Positions 23,624 through 31,910 of a stretch of DNA of 52,138 bases are shown piece after piece. The stretch covers positions 1 to 52,138 of the forward strand of contig CAYVME010000004.1 in assembly GCA_964452415.1 (NCBI GenBank), given 5' to 3'. The position numbers and the translations under genes are program-made. The DNA comes from UBA12068 sp964452415 (GTDB lineage: Bacteria > Patescibacteriota > Minisyncoccia > Moranbacterales > GWC2-37-73). Within the stretch, counting starts at the first letter, position 1. Each line of letters opens with the position of its first letter. The notes below the pieces were generated by a model that was not told the DNA's origin, searched no databases, and saw nothing but the letters and a program-made list of their open reading frames with translations.

Positions 23624-25321
23624 TCAACTTTCAATCTTGTTTTCACCCTTAGCAACAAGCAATTCATTTAGAATTTTTTCAACGAAAGATTCCTTCTCAT
23701 CCTCTGAGACAATTTTTTCTTGCTCAATCAATTCATCCACAAAAGCCACAACTTGACCTTCAAGAAAACTTTCTTGATATTTTTTTCTAAGTTTTTTCCA
23801 GTCATCACCACCCTCAAGAACAGTTGTCAATTTATTCATGAACTCTTGAGCCAATCCCAAGGCAATACCAAAAACTCTTTCTTTTTCACTCTTTTTATTT
23901 TCAATGCTGCCATCCTCAATAACAGCACTCTCTCCAACTTCAACTTCCTTGAGCTCCTTATCAATACTATAAGTTTTTCCATCGATAACAATCAATTTTT
24001 CTGGATTCTTAGGATCATTTATTTGAGCAACATAATCAACAAAAGATTGATAATTGTTCCAGAATTCGCTCACTTCATCCTCTCCTAGACTATCAACATG
24101 ATGTCCCTCAATAACATCAGCGTAATTCAGCAATCGATGACTAATATCAAAATCTGCAATCTCAACCAATCGTTTCGTGGTATATTTTTTAAGCACTTCA
24201 TCGGTAAATTCTTCAGTTGAAAGATCTGAATGTTTAACCAGTACTGCAGCTTTCCTGAATTCACCTGCTTTTTTTCTCTCCTGCGTCTTCTCATTCCAAG
24301 CCTTTTCAACTTCTCTGATACCATAGGCACAATAATTTTCAAAAAGCACAGTGTCTTCTTCGCTCAAGTCTCCCTTTTTGATGACCTGCAATTTTTTAAG
24401 AAAAGAATCAAGCGGGGCCAGAGTTGCAGTATCAGCTTCTCCTATTCTTTTAATTTCTCCTTTTGTAATATTTTCTATATGCTTTTTAAGAGATAGGATT
24501 GTTTTATCTTTTTTTTCTGAGCCAACCACAACCCCCGAAACAACTTCTGCTTTCGCAAATTTCTGTTTATTTTTGTTATATTCGACCTGAAATTTTTTGA
24601 ATTTTTCAACTTGACTCCGGAAAAAATTCAAGACTTCTTCATTGTACTCTGAAATTGAAGCTTCTTCTCCATTTATCGCAACCCGACCATTAATTTCCCC
24701 AATCAACTGTTCCGCTTTCATTTTCGCTTCCAGGAAAAAACTCCTGGTCTCATCTGTCGGAAAAATAGCAGATGTGTCCTCTTTGATTGTTTCTTCAAAT
24801 TCTTCACTCATCGCAGTCAATTCATCCCAAAGAGCATTCGTTTCTTCTTCCAGTTTCTCATCATCCATGGAATCTTTTTCACACATTGCTTTGATGGCTC
24901 TTTTCATATCATTGGAGCCTTCCAATGTATCAACATTTTCAATAAAAAATTTCTTGATAGAACTATCAATATTTTCTTCATTCAGGTCTTCATCTTTACC
25001 ACTAGCAGCAATAAACATCACTTTCAACTTGGACAACATGCCGATATCAAACAAGCCCGTTGTTAAGTATGATCCCATTCCCCGCTTACTTTCCTTACCA
25101 TCCTTCGAAACCATTATATGGACATCCTTATTCGCATCCTTGTCGAAAATTTTCGCAAATGAAGAATTGATCATTTCCATTCTCTCCTTGTCAGGCTCCA
25201 TTTTTTCGTCTTCAACAACGACATCCAACTTTTTCATTGGCCCACCACTTGGCACGCTCAAATTATCACCCCTGTCTGGAGATTTTCTAATCGCTTCCAT
25301 AATTCCTCTTGGAAAATTCAT
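23624..25321 (-). CDS. Large acidic helical protein, unknown
   Basis: 565 aa, rich in Glu, Lys and Asp, with no signal peptide or membrane segment; a cytoplasmic coiled-coil or helical scaffold. The first ATG (25321) follows a -10 by ~27 nt; an internal ATG at 25300 with AGAGGA just before it is an alternative start. No motif I recognise. It heads the cluster 565 aa, 860 aa, DUF5663, 144 aa, coupling ATPase, and its stop overlaps the possible TTG start of the next gene by 3-4 nt, implying coupled translation. Confidence 0.65.
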   Translation of the reverse strand: MNFPRGIMEAIRKSPDRGDNLSVPSGGPMKKLDVVVEDEKMEPDKERMEMINSSFAKIFDKDANKDVHIMVSKDGKESKRGMGSYLTTGLFDIGMLSKLKVMFIAASGKDEDLNEENIDSSIKKFFIENVDTLEGSNDMKRAIKAMCEKDSMDDEKLEEETNALWDELTAMSEEFEETIKEDTSAIFPTDETRSFFLEAKMKAEQLIGEINGRVAINGEEASISEYNEEVLNFFRSQVEKFKKFQVEYNKNKQKFAKAEVVSGVVVGSEKKDKTILSLKKHIENITKGEIKRIGEADTATLAPLDSFLKKLQVIKKGDLSEEDTVLFENYCAYGIREVEKAWNEKTQERKKAGEFRKAAVLVKHSDLSTEEFTDEVLKKYTTKRLVEIADFDISHRLLNYADVIEGHHVDSLGEDEVSEFWNNYQSFVDYVAQINDPKNPEKLIVIDGKTYSIDKELKEVEVGESAVIEDGSIENKKSEKERVFGIALGLAQEFMNKLTTVLEGGDDWKKLRKKYQESFLEGQVVAFVDELIEQEKIVSEDEKESFVEKILNELLVAKGENKIES

Positions 25322-25354
25322 ACTTGATAAAAATTTTATTTTTTATATACAAAA

Positions 25355-25360
25355 ATTATA
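25355..25360 (-). promoter_or_regulatory. -10 element for the ATPase cluster
   Basis: TATAAT on the minus strand, ~34 nt before the first ATG of the cluster. No good -35 at the usual distance is seen. Confidence 0.45.
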
Positions 25361-25408
25361 TCACAAAAAACATTTTTTAGATATACAAAAAATTGTGCAC
25401 AAAAAAAA

Positions 25409-25435
25409 CGCGGCAGACAAAATTTGTCTACCGCG
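25409..25435 (-). terminator. Intrinsic terminator of the 188-aa gene
   Basis: CGCGG-C-AGACA / TGTCT-A-CCGCG stem with a run of eight T on the minus strand directly after. It insulates the ATPase cluster from the upstream gene. Confidence 0.88.
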
Positions 25436-25467
25436 CGTGCATCACCTCCCTATTGTTTTTTTGCATT

Positions 25468-26034
25468 CTATAGCCAGTTGATTTTCCGAGATGGAATGTA
25501 CACGACATTTCCATCTGCGAAATCTCCTCTGACATTATGAATCACAACCCTGGAATATCCTTCTGGAACAGCCTCGGCGGGCTTACCAGAAAGATCAGCA
25601 GCTTTAATCTTTGCACCTACTTTTATGTACCATACTTCCTTCATGTTTTCATCATAGACACCGGAGTTTTCATTTATGATGCCGAAGACCCCGCATTCTG
25701 CTTCCGACTTCAATGAATACTTGTCGAGGGTATTAACTATGGCTTGCTTATGATTCTTTGATATTCTGTCGATGCTCACATTGGCCCTTGGCACACAAAT
25801 GCCAATAACAAACCTTGGAAGAGCCAAAAACAGAATAACCACCCCTAGCCATAATGCACAAGTTCTTGCTTGAGCAAGGTTTATGCCATTAGCTGTAACT
25901 GCTGCGACAATACCAGTGCCGACAATAATACCCACCAACAAACCGCTCACCGGCGCATTGGCATAAAAACCCAAAACGATGAAGATCACAACGATAAGCA
26001 ATGAGAATACCACTAATAAGATATTTCTTACCAT
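25468..26034 (-). CDS. Three-pass membrane protein with soluble C-terminal domain, unknown
   Basis: 188 aa. Hydrophobic segments at about 4-24, 28-52 and 62-82, then a ~105-residue soluble domain with WYIKVGAKIKA and VVYIPSRKI, which reads like an SH3-like beta barrel. It has an excellent ribosome-binding site (GAGGAGGCAGG, 4-6 nt before ATG), a consensus promoter (26147-26175), a hairpin leader and a terminator, so it is a self-contained unit. It shares this style with the 97-aa secreted protein and with few other genes here. Function unknown. Confidence 0.7.
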   Translation of the reverse strand: MVRNILLVVFSLLIVVIFIVLGFYANAPVSGLLVGIIVGTGIVAAVTANGINLAQARTCALWLGVVILFLALPRFVIGICVPRANVSIDRISKNHKQAIVNTLDKYSLKSEAECGVFGIINENSGVYDENMKEVWYIKVGAKIKAADLSGKPAEAVPEGYSRVVIHNVRGDFADGNVVYIPSRKINWL

Positions 26035-26146
26035 AACCTGCCTCCTCTTAACTGTTGATTGATTTATGGGTCGTAACCCTGTTTATTGTAAAGGTGCTCA
26101 TTTAAAGCTTTTTTGGCTTTGCTATAGGACCATCCTATAACTGTCC

Positions 26147-26175
26147 ATTCTAGCACAAAAAAGCATGCGTGTCAA
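26147..26175 (-). promoter_or_regulatory. Consensus promoter for the 188-aa gene
   Basis: Minus strand: -35 TTGACA (26170-26175), 17-bp spacer, -10 TAGAAT (26147-26152). Just downstream the leader has a TATAGGA-TGG-TCCTATA hairpin. Confidence 0.82.
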
Positions 26176-26199
26176 GCTCGCCAAAAGATAAAAAAGTGT

Positions 26200-26205
26200 T
26201 ATAAT
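26200..26205 (+). promoter_or_regulatory. -10 element for the GT39-like pair
   Basis: TATAAT on the plus strand 42 nt before the ATG of the 520-aa gene; the candidate -35 (TCGCCA, 26178-26183) is poor. Confidence 0.45.
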
Positions 26206-26246
26206 GTAAGAGGTAAAGTCTTCACTAATTTAAAATAAAAACAAAA

Positions 26247-27809
26247 ATGAATAATAAAAAAATAATATGGGGACTCTTGCTAGCAATCTTGATAGCCGCC
26301 TTTGCCCTCAGGGTCACCAACATCGAAAACATTCCCTCTGGAATCTATCCCGACGAAGCGCAAAACGGTGTTGATGCTCAACAAGCCAACGCAACTGGCG
26401 AGTACAAACTTTTCTATGAAGGCAATTACGGTCGCGAAGGACTTTTCATTAATCTTCAAGCGCTTTCAATCAAAGCTTTCGGACCAACAGAATTTGCCCT
26501 CAAGCTCTGGTCGATCATTTTTGGCACACTAACCGTCTTGGGAGTTTTTCTTTTGACCAGAGAACTTTTCCAAAGAAATTTGGCCGGTCTCATTGGAGCA
26601 TATCTCACAGCTTTTTCATATTGGTCAATCAATTTTTCCCGAATTGGCTTTCGCGCCATCATGGTTCCCTTTCTCTTGTCCTTTGCCTTCTATTTTCTTT
26701 TTAAGGGTCTTCGCACCAGAAAAATTCATGACTTTGTTTTTGCAGGACTCATCTATGGACTTGGACTTCACACCTACATCGCTTTTCGAGTTTCCCCATT
26801 GGTCCTTATCGTGATTCTTGTGTCACTAATAATAACCAGGAAACATTTCATTAAAAATTATTGGAAGCATGTGCTTGTTTTTACTTTTTCCCTTTTTATT
26901 ACTGCCATGCCAATGCTTCTCGATTTTTTTGTTTTCAATCCTCATCACTATGCTTCGCGCACCAGCGCCATTTCAGTTTTCAATTCTGAAACCAATGGAG
27001 GCAAACTCATCTCAACCATAGCCAAAACTTTCAGCCTCAGCATTCAAAAATATTTCGGCATGGGCGATCTCAACATGCGCCACAACTATCCCCCATATCC
27101 AATCTTAAACCCACTGGTTGGAGCATCATTCTTGATCGGACTGATTTATATTGTCATTAATTTTTTCAAGCTTCTCTGGCTTCGAATCAGAAAAGGACAA
27201 AGGGATGAAAAATTTGATGTCTTCGTTTTCCTTTTGTCATGGTTTCTTGTTCTTCTGATCCCTGAATTCTTGGCCAACGAAGGAAATCCGCACGCTCTTC
27301 GAGCAATCGGAACACTTCCAGCCGTAATTATCATTTCAACACTTCCCTTTCTTTGGATATTCAAGAAATACAATCAGTTTGGCCATGCATACAAAACCTT
27401 CACCATTTCCCTTTTGATTGTTGTTTTCCTCTATATTGGAATCTCTGATCCAGTCAAATATTTTGTTTTCTTTGCCAAAAGTCCAAAGCAACACCAAGTC
27501 TTCAATGCAAACCTTCGCGAAATTTCAAAATACATTCGAAGCATTGATGCAAATGAAAAGAAATATGTGGTCACTGGAAGCATGGAGAGATTAACCATAA
27601 ATTACCTAAACCCAACCATGCCAAACCTTTCCTATTTGTATCCTGGTCAAATCAACGACATTAAAGCAAGCGAGGGTGAAAAAATCACAATAGTTTTCAC
27701 TGGTTGGGATTGGAATTCCATCAATTCACTTCGCTCAAGGATTCCAAATCTGAAATTAGAAGAACACAGAAATAAATTTGGCGATATTTTCACAACATTA
27801 ACAAATTAA
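26247..27809 (+). CDS. GT39/GT83-like membrane glycosyltransferase
   Basis: 520 aa with ten or more membrane segments. The first outer loop carries the family's acidic pair, Asp36-Glu37 in IYPDEAQ, followed by YEGNYGREGLFINLQ, and a C-terminal outer domain. Such GT-C enzymes (PMT/ArnT group) move a sugar from a polyprenyl-phosphate carrier onto protein or lipid outside the membrane. It is followed after 48 bp by a second GT39-like gene; the spacer holds a GCGG-ATTA-CCGC hairpin. Substrate unknown. Confidence 0.85.
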   Translation: MNNKKIIWGLLLAILIAAFALRVTNIENIPSGIYPDEAQNGVDAQQANATGEYKLFYEGNYGREGLFINLQALSIKAFGPTEFALKLWSIIFGTLTVLGVFLLTRELFQRNLAGLIGAYLTAFSYWSINFSRIGFRAIMVPFLLSFAFYFLFKGLRTRKIHDFVFAGLIYGLGLHTYIAFRVSPLVLIVILVSLIITRKHFIKNYWKHVLVFTFSLFITAMPMLLDFFVFNPHHYASRTSAISVFNSETNGGKLISTIAKTFSLSIQKYFGMGDLNMRHNYPPYPILNPLVGASFLIGLIYIVINFFKLLWLRIRKGQRDEKFDVFVFLLSWFLVLLIPEFLANEGNPHALRAIGTLPAVIIISTLPFLWIFKKYNQFGHAYKTFTISLLIVVFLYIGISDPVKYFVFFAKSPKQHQVFNANLREISKYIRSIDANEKKYVVTGSMERLTINYLNPTMPNLSYLYPGQINDIKASEGEKITIVFTGWDWNSINSLRSRIPNLKLEEHRNKFGDIFTTLTN

Positions 27810-27857
27810 CCCCAGTTAAATAGTGCGGATTACCGCAATTTCACGGGGCAAGCAAAA

Positions 27858-29705
27858 ATGGAAAACTTTTTAAAAAAACATTACAAAAAAATCGTCACCG
27901 CAATCATGACATTTTTCGTGGTGGTTTCGATTCTCAATGCCAAAAATGACAGCGCGACTTTTGATGAGGTTGCGCACATTCCCGCTGGATACAGCTACAT
28001 CCAAAAGGGCGACATGCGACTCAATCCTGAACACCCACCACTCCTGAAAGATTTGATCGGAATTCCTTTGGCTTTTCTTGATCTAAAATTCGACACTACC
28101 CAAAATTTCTGGACAGGCGAAGGCTTCAATAGAATTTGGGATGATGGGCAATGGTCTGCGGGAAAACATCTCCTCTATGAAGCAGGAAACGATGCTGATC
28201 AAATTCTTTTCTGGTCTCGCATGCCAATCATTCTGATTTCGGTTGCTTTGGGACTTTTTCTTTTCATGTGGGGAAAGGAAATTGCCGGAATAGCCGGTGG
28301 CCTTTTTATTCTTATTCTGTACGCGTTTGATCCAAACATTTTGGGACACAATCACTATGTCACCACAGACATCGGAATTGCAGCATTCCTCACTTTCGCT
28401 TTTTATTATTTTCTCAAATTCATCAAAGATCCAACTTGGAAAAATGCAATGATTGGAGGCCTATTTTTGGGAATTGTGAACTGCGTGAAGTTTTCATCTT
28501 TGATGGCATATCCAATTCTTGGGCTCGTGCTTCTTGTTTATCCTCTTATCAAGAAAATTTCCCATGATGAATCCGAAGATGGAAACAAACTTACCCGCAC
28601 CAAAGTATTTTTTGATTATCTATTGAAAGGAATTTCAGCGCTTGCAATTTCAATGGTTGTTGTTTGGATTGTGTACGCTTTCAACACATACAACATGCCG
28701 AAAGAAATCATCGACAGACAAATTAATTTTTCTTTTCCACTCGACGACCCAAATCCACTCAGCATGACAACCAACAAGTCACTGAGCGCAATCAATTCCC
28801 TTCCAGTGCTGAAACCAATGGCTGAATATGCACTAGGAGTCGCCATGGTTTTCAAAAGAGTGGCAGGGGGAAATGGAACATATTTCATGGGAAATGTTTC
28901 TGCTGATGCTTCTCCGGCATATTTCCCTCTTGTTTTCATGCTCAAAGAAACACTTCCGTTTTTGACTCTTCTTTTGTTTTCGATAATTTTCACTCTCACG
29001 CAAATCGCAAAAACTTTGCACAAATCAAAAATGAACCAGCTTGGCAAAGTACTGCGAAAATTCTTGCAAGTAAGTGTTACCTGGTACACCCTCCTTGGCT
29101 TCATTGTTCTCTATTCTGTTCTCAGCATCACTGGAAACTTAAACATTGGCTTGAGGCATCTATTTCCAATCATTCCCCTGCTATACATCTTGGTGACCAA
29201 AAAAGTTTTTGACTTTTTGAAAGACAAGCATGTCGTAACGAAAAATCAAATCCATCTTATTTTTTCAATCCTGATTGTTTGGATTATAATCATCCCTATT
29301 TCCACCTATCCGCACTATGTTTCATATTTCAATGAAACAATTGGAGGTTCTCAAAACGGCTACAAATATGTGACGGATTCAAATACTGACTGGGGACAAG
29401 ACCTCAAAAGATTGCAATCATTCCTGAATGACAATCCTCACATTGAAAAAATTCGCGTTGACTATTTCGGTGGCGGAAATCCCGAGTATTATCTTGGAGA
29501 TAAATATGTTTCCTGGTGGGATTCAAAAAGACCAGTTGAAACTGGATGGTATGCAATCTCAACAAACTCATTGCAAATAAGTATACATGACAAAATCAAC
29601 AAAAATTCCCAGAACAATTACGAGTGGACAAAAAACATCCCACCCATGGGAATGATTGGAAATTCAATAATGATATATCGCGTTCCAGATTCATTTGGAC
29701 TCTAG
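27858..29705 (+). CDS. GT39-like dolichyl/undecaprenyl-phosphate-mannose transferase-type protein
   Basis: 615 aa with many membrane segments. The N-terminal loop SATFDEVAHIPAGYSY (Asp36-Glu37) and LNPEHPPLLKDL are typical of GT39-like GT-C transferases; a late loop YFNETIGGSQNGYKYVTDSN and DWGQDLKRL are also typical of this subgroup. It should glycosylate exported substrates using a lipid-linked sugar. It is second in a pair with the 520-aa gene and ends before a bidirectional terminator. The acceptor is unknown. Confidence 0.87.
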   Translation: MENFLKKHYKKIVTAIMTFFVVVSILNAKNDSATFDEVAHIPAGYSYIQKGDMRLNPEHPPLLKDLIGIPLAFLDLKFDTTQNFWTGEGFNRIWDDGQWSAGKHLLYEAGNDADQILFWSRMPIILISVALGLFLFMWGKEIAGIAGGLFILILYAFDPNILGHNHYVTTDIGIAAFLTFAFYYFLKFIKDPTWKNAMIGGLFLGIVNCVKFSSLMAYPILGLVLLVYPLIKKISHDESEDGNKLTRTKVFFDYLLKGISALAISMVVVWIVYAFNTYNMPKEIIDRQINFSFPLDDPNPLSMTTNKSLSAINSLPVLKPMAEYALGVAMVFKRVAGGNGTYFMGNVSADASPAYFPLVFMLKETLPFLTLLLFSIIFTLTQIAKTLHKSKMNQLGKVLRKFLQVSVTWYTLLGFIVLYSVLSITGNLNIGLRHLFPIIPLLYILVTKKVFDFLKDKHVVTKNQIHLIFSILIVWIIIIPISTYPHYVSYFNETIGGSQNGYKYVTDSNTDWGQDLKRLQSFLNDNPHIEKIRVDYFGGGNPEYYLGDKYVSWWDSKRPVETGWYAISTNSLQISIHDKINKNSQNNYEWTKNIPPMGMIGNSIMIYRVPDSFGL

Positions 29706-29735
29706 AGGGATATATATCATATATAAAATGCACAA

Positions 29736-29763
29736 AAAAATCCCGATTTGATTCGGGATTTTT
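29736..29763. terminator. Bidirectional terminator after GT39 pair
   Basis: AAAAATCCCGA / TCGGGATTTTT stem, TTTGAT loop, T-runs on both strands. Confidence 0.9.
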
Positions 29764-29782
29764 CATATCATACGCACTATTT

Positions 29783-29965
29783 TGATTTGCATGTTTTCTT
29801 TTGAGGCCATCCACAGCGACAGCGAGGACGAGCAAGCAGTCATAAGCAAGCTTGTTTTTGTCGCTCGTTCGGAAATGAAATTACTATTTCATTTCACTCA
29901 CTCCGCTAAAAAATAGTTCCTGACTGCGAAGCGTGCAGAAAAAGGAAACAGGCAAAGCAAATCAC
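29783..29965 (+). repeat. Nested inverted-repeat element, family 1, copy D, interrupted
   Basis: Outer arms GATTTGC / GCAAATC plus TGTTTTCTTTTGAGGC / AAAAGGAAACA. It retains GCGACAGCGAGGACGAGC and GAAGCGTGC. The inner stem GCAGTCA / TGACTGC is split by a 71-bp insert at 29845-29915, with ATA on both sides of the insert. It lies between the convergent GT39 and ftsQ genes. Confidence 0.85.
29845..29915. mobile_element. 71-bp palindromic element inserted in copy D (family 2, member 2)
   Basis: Removal restores an uninterrupted family-1 inner loop like copies B and F. The core is a 10-bp perfect stem GAAATGAAAT / ATTTCATTTC with loop TACT (29872-29895), flanked by CGCTCGTTCG and CACTCACTC. ATA at 29842-29844 and 29913-29915 may be a target duplication. 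The flanks resemble those at 44282-44332. Confidence 0.6.
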
Positions 29966-29987
29966 ATCCACAAGGTTAATGAAAAAA

Positions 29988-30875
29988 CTATTCGACTTTA
30001 TCTTCATTGTTGCCTTCAACATTCTCCGGGTTCAAATTTTTAAACTTATAGAAAACTTTGTTCTCATTTCGAAGATCAACATACTCAAGCTCACTTTTCT
30101 TCTCATCAGGAATTTCCTTATTGAAAATAACCAACAGAGTTTCAATGGCTAATTCCAATGGGAAATGGGTTGAAAAATACAAATCAAATCCTTTTTCAGT
30201 CTTCACTCTAATTTCACCCGCCATGCGAGAGGGTGTCAAATATTCCCCACTGATCTCGAAACCTGCCTTTGAAAGAGCATCTTTTATTTCAAGCGCATAT
30301 CTTTCATATGATTGCTCCAGGATATTTTCCCCAATGGAAACACTCCTACTGCTGGTATCTGTAATCTTGAGCAGATTGTTTTGAGTCAATTCTGGAGTGC
30401 TGAAATCAGCTTCGCCATAAGCTGTTCCATTTTCATCAATCAGATAACAATTTTCACCAGCACACCAAACAAGCAATGCTCTTCGCTCATCAATTTCAAT
30501 CGTGACGGAATCAGGAAATTTCTTTATCATTGTCATCTTTCGTATTCGTTTGAACTGCCCAGTCAAAACATTCTGAACTCTTTTTTGAGAAATAAACATG
30601 TAATTATTCTTGGGAATAATTCCGAGATATTTTCCTTCCAACATTGAGGATACTCGTTGTTTGATTTGAGCATTATCAAGAGTTTGTGTTCCAGTAATTT
30701 CAATGTTTAAAATTTGAAGATATGGCGCAAAAAAAAGAACATACACCGAAACTGCAACAAACCCCACAAGGAGAAAGTAGAAAATGCCTTTTGAAGCAAT
30801 CGATGAAAAACGAGTTGATCTTCGCTCAACCTCACAATCATCTCCAGTGCAATTTTTAATATATTTTCTTGCCAT
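29988..30875 (-). CDS. ftsQ: Cell division protein FtsQ/DivIB
   Basis: 295 aa. A short basic cytoplasmic tail with a few cysteines, one membrane segment (about 28-50), then a POTRA domain (ILNIEITGTQTLDNAQIKQRV) and the FtsQ beta domain with FPDSVTIEIDERRALLVW. FtsQ bridges early and late divisome proteins on the outer face of the membrane. The C-terminal ~40 residues are acidic. The gene begins 2 bp after holB ends, so the two are co-transcribed; it is not next to murC/ddl/ftsA as in model bacteria. Confidence 0.88.
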   Translation of the reverse strand: MARKYIKNCTGDDCEVERRSTRFSSIASKGIFYFLLVGFVAVSVYVLFFAPYLQILNIEITGTQTLDNAQIKQRVSSMLEGKYLGIIPKNNYMFISQKRVQNVLTGQFKRIRKMTMIKKFPDSVTIEIDERRALLVWCAGENCYLIDENGTAYGEADFSTPELTQNNLLKITDTSSRSVSIGENILEQSYERYALEIKDALSKAGFEISGEYLTPSRMAGEIRVKTEKGFDLYFSTHFPLELAIETLLVIFNKEIPDEKKSELEYVDLRNENKVFYKFKNLNPENVEGNNEDKVE

Positions 30876-30877
30876 AA

Positions 30878-31777
30878 TTACAAGTCCATAAATAAAGTTT
30901 CCAAAATCAATCTTCCATTGGCATTTGTTCGTTTCAATGAAGCCATGACCCTTTGGATCTTCTCAATACTTTCATATGCAGAAAGCCTTCCTTGCTGATC
31001 AGAAGAGTCGGCAATCTTCCTAATTTCCCACATCCAGATGTTTAATTTTTCCAAGGTTTTGACAATGTTTTTCGAAAGGTCTTCAGCAAGCTTGAATTTT
31101 TCATTGAGTGATCCTTTTTGCAGTGCTGAAAATTCTCTCAATGCATCAAATCTGAAATTTTTTTCATCAATATTTTCATTCAAAAATTTCGCCAAGCCAG
31201 GTCGACCAATTGAAAGAGTAATACAATCTGAAGAAAAATTAAAATCCCCACTAAAACCTTCTTGCATGTCCGCATCAGAAACCAAGCCAAAATTGATAAC
31301 TTGAGACCTTGAAAGAATCGTTGGCAAAATGAGATCAATTTCATGCGTAACCAAAATGATTATTGTGGTTTGATTGGGTTCCTCCAAGGTTTTCAGCAGA
31401 CCATTTTGCGCCGAAACATTCATTTTGTGCGCATCATCAATAATGAGAACTTTGTATTTTCCATGATAAGGAAAAAGGCTTAATTTTTGATTGGCCTCTC
31501 TCACGGACTCAATCGAAATATCTCTCTGTTTTGAAATTCCTTTTTTTTCAACAATTTCAGGAGCAACAACAATAAGATCCAAAAGAGCATCCTTGCTCCA
31601 TTTTTCAGTTTCATGGTTAAGCTCAATCCCCTGGATCAAATTCAAGGCAAACATTTTCGCCAAAGTAAACTTCCCCACATTTTCAGGCCCAGAAAAAAGA
31701 TAGGCATGATTTGATGTGCCGTTTTCAAGTGCTCTCTGAAGCAAGTTTACTGCTTTTTTATTGCCTATAAAATCCAT
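30878..31777 (-). CDS. holB: DNA polymerase III delta' subunit-like AAA+ protein
   Basis: 299 aa. AAA+ clamp-loader fold: GPENVGK (30-36) as a P-loop remnant that lacks the Ser/Thr right after Lys, LIIDDAHKM as the Walker B region, then NGLLKTLEEP and TILSRSQVI. The SRC arginine-finger motif reads S-R-S. Zinc-module cysteines seen in many DnaX/HolB proteins are absent. All this fits delta', which does not hydrolyse ATP in the clamp loader. It is followed directly by ftsQ. Confidence 0.9.
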   Translation of the reverse strand: MDFIGNKKAVNLLQRALENGTSNHAYLFSGPENVGKFTLAKMFALNLIQGIELNHETEKWSKDALLDLIVVAPEIVEKKGISKQRDISIESVREANQKLSLFPYHGKYKVLIIDDAHKMNVSAQNGLLKTLEEPNQTTIIILVTHEIDLILPTILSRSQVINFGLVSDADMQEGFSGDFNFSSDCITLSIGRPGLAKFLNENIDEKNFRFDALREFSALQKGSLNEKFKLAEDLSKNIVKTLEKLNIWMWEIRKIADSSDQQGRLSAYESIEKIQRVMASLKRTNANGRLILETLFMDL

Positions 31778-31792
31778 TGATTGAAAAATTTT

Positions 31793-31899
31793 GAATTTCC
31801 AATTTCGAATTTCGAATGAATTTCCAATGATTGAATTTTTAATATTTCAAACATTATGTCATTCATCGTTGATTCGAAATTCAAAATTCAGACTTCGAA
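31793..31899. repeat. Inverted pair of GAATTTC-type heptamer arrays
   Basis: Left (31793-31831): GAATTTC, CAATTTC, GAATTTC, GAATGAA and so on. Right (31872-31899): ATTCGAA, ATTCAAA, ATTCAGA, CTTCGAA, the inverse sense. Both keep 7-nt phase and are ~40 bp apart, filling the spacer between holB and the GT4 gene. Confidence 0.75.
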
Positions 31900-31910
31900 A
31901 TTTATAAATA

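Noticed and set aside
17522..25321. Integrated conjugative element
   Set aside because: Only a coupling-type ATPase is present; there is no relaxase, integrase, attachment-site repeat or VirB channel gene.
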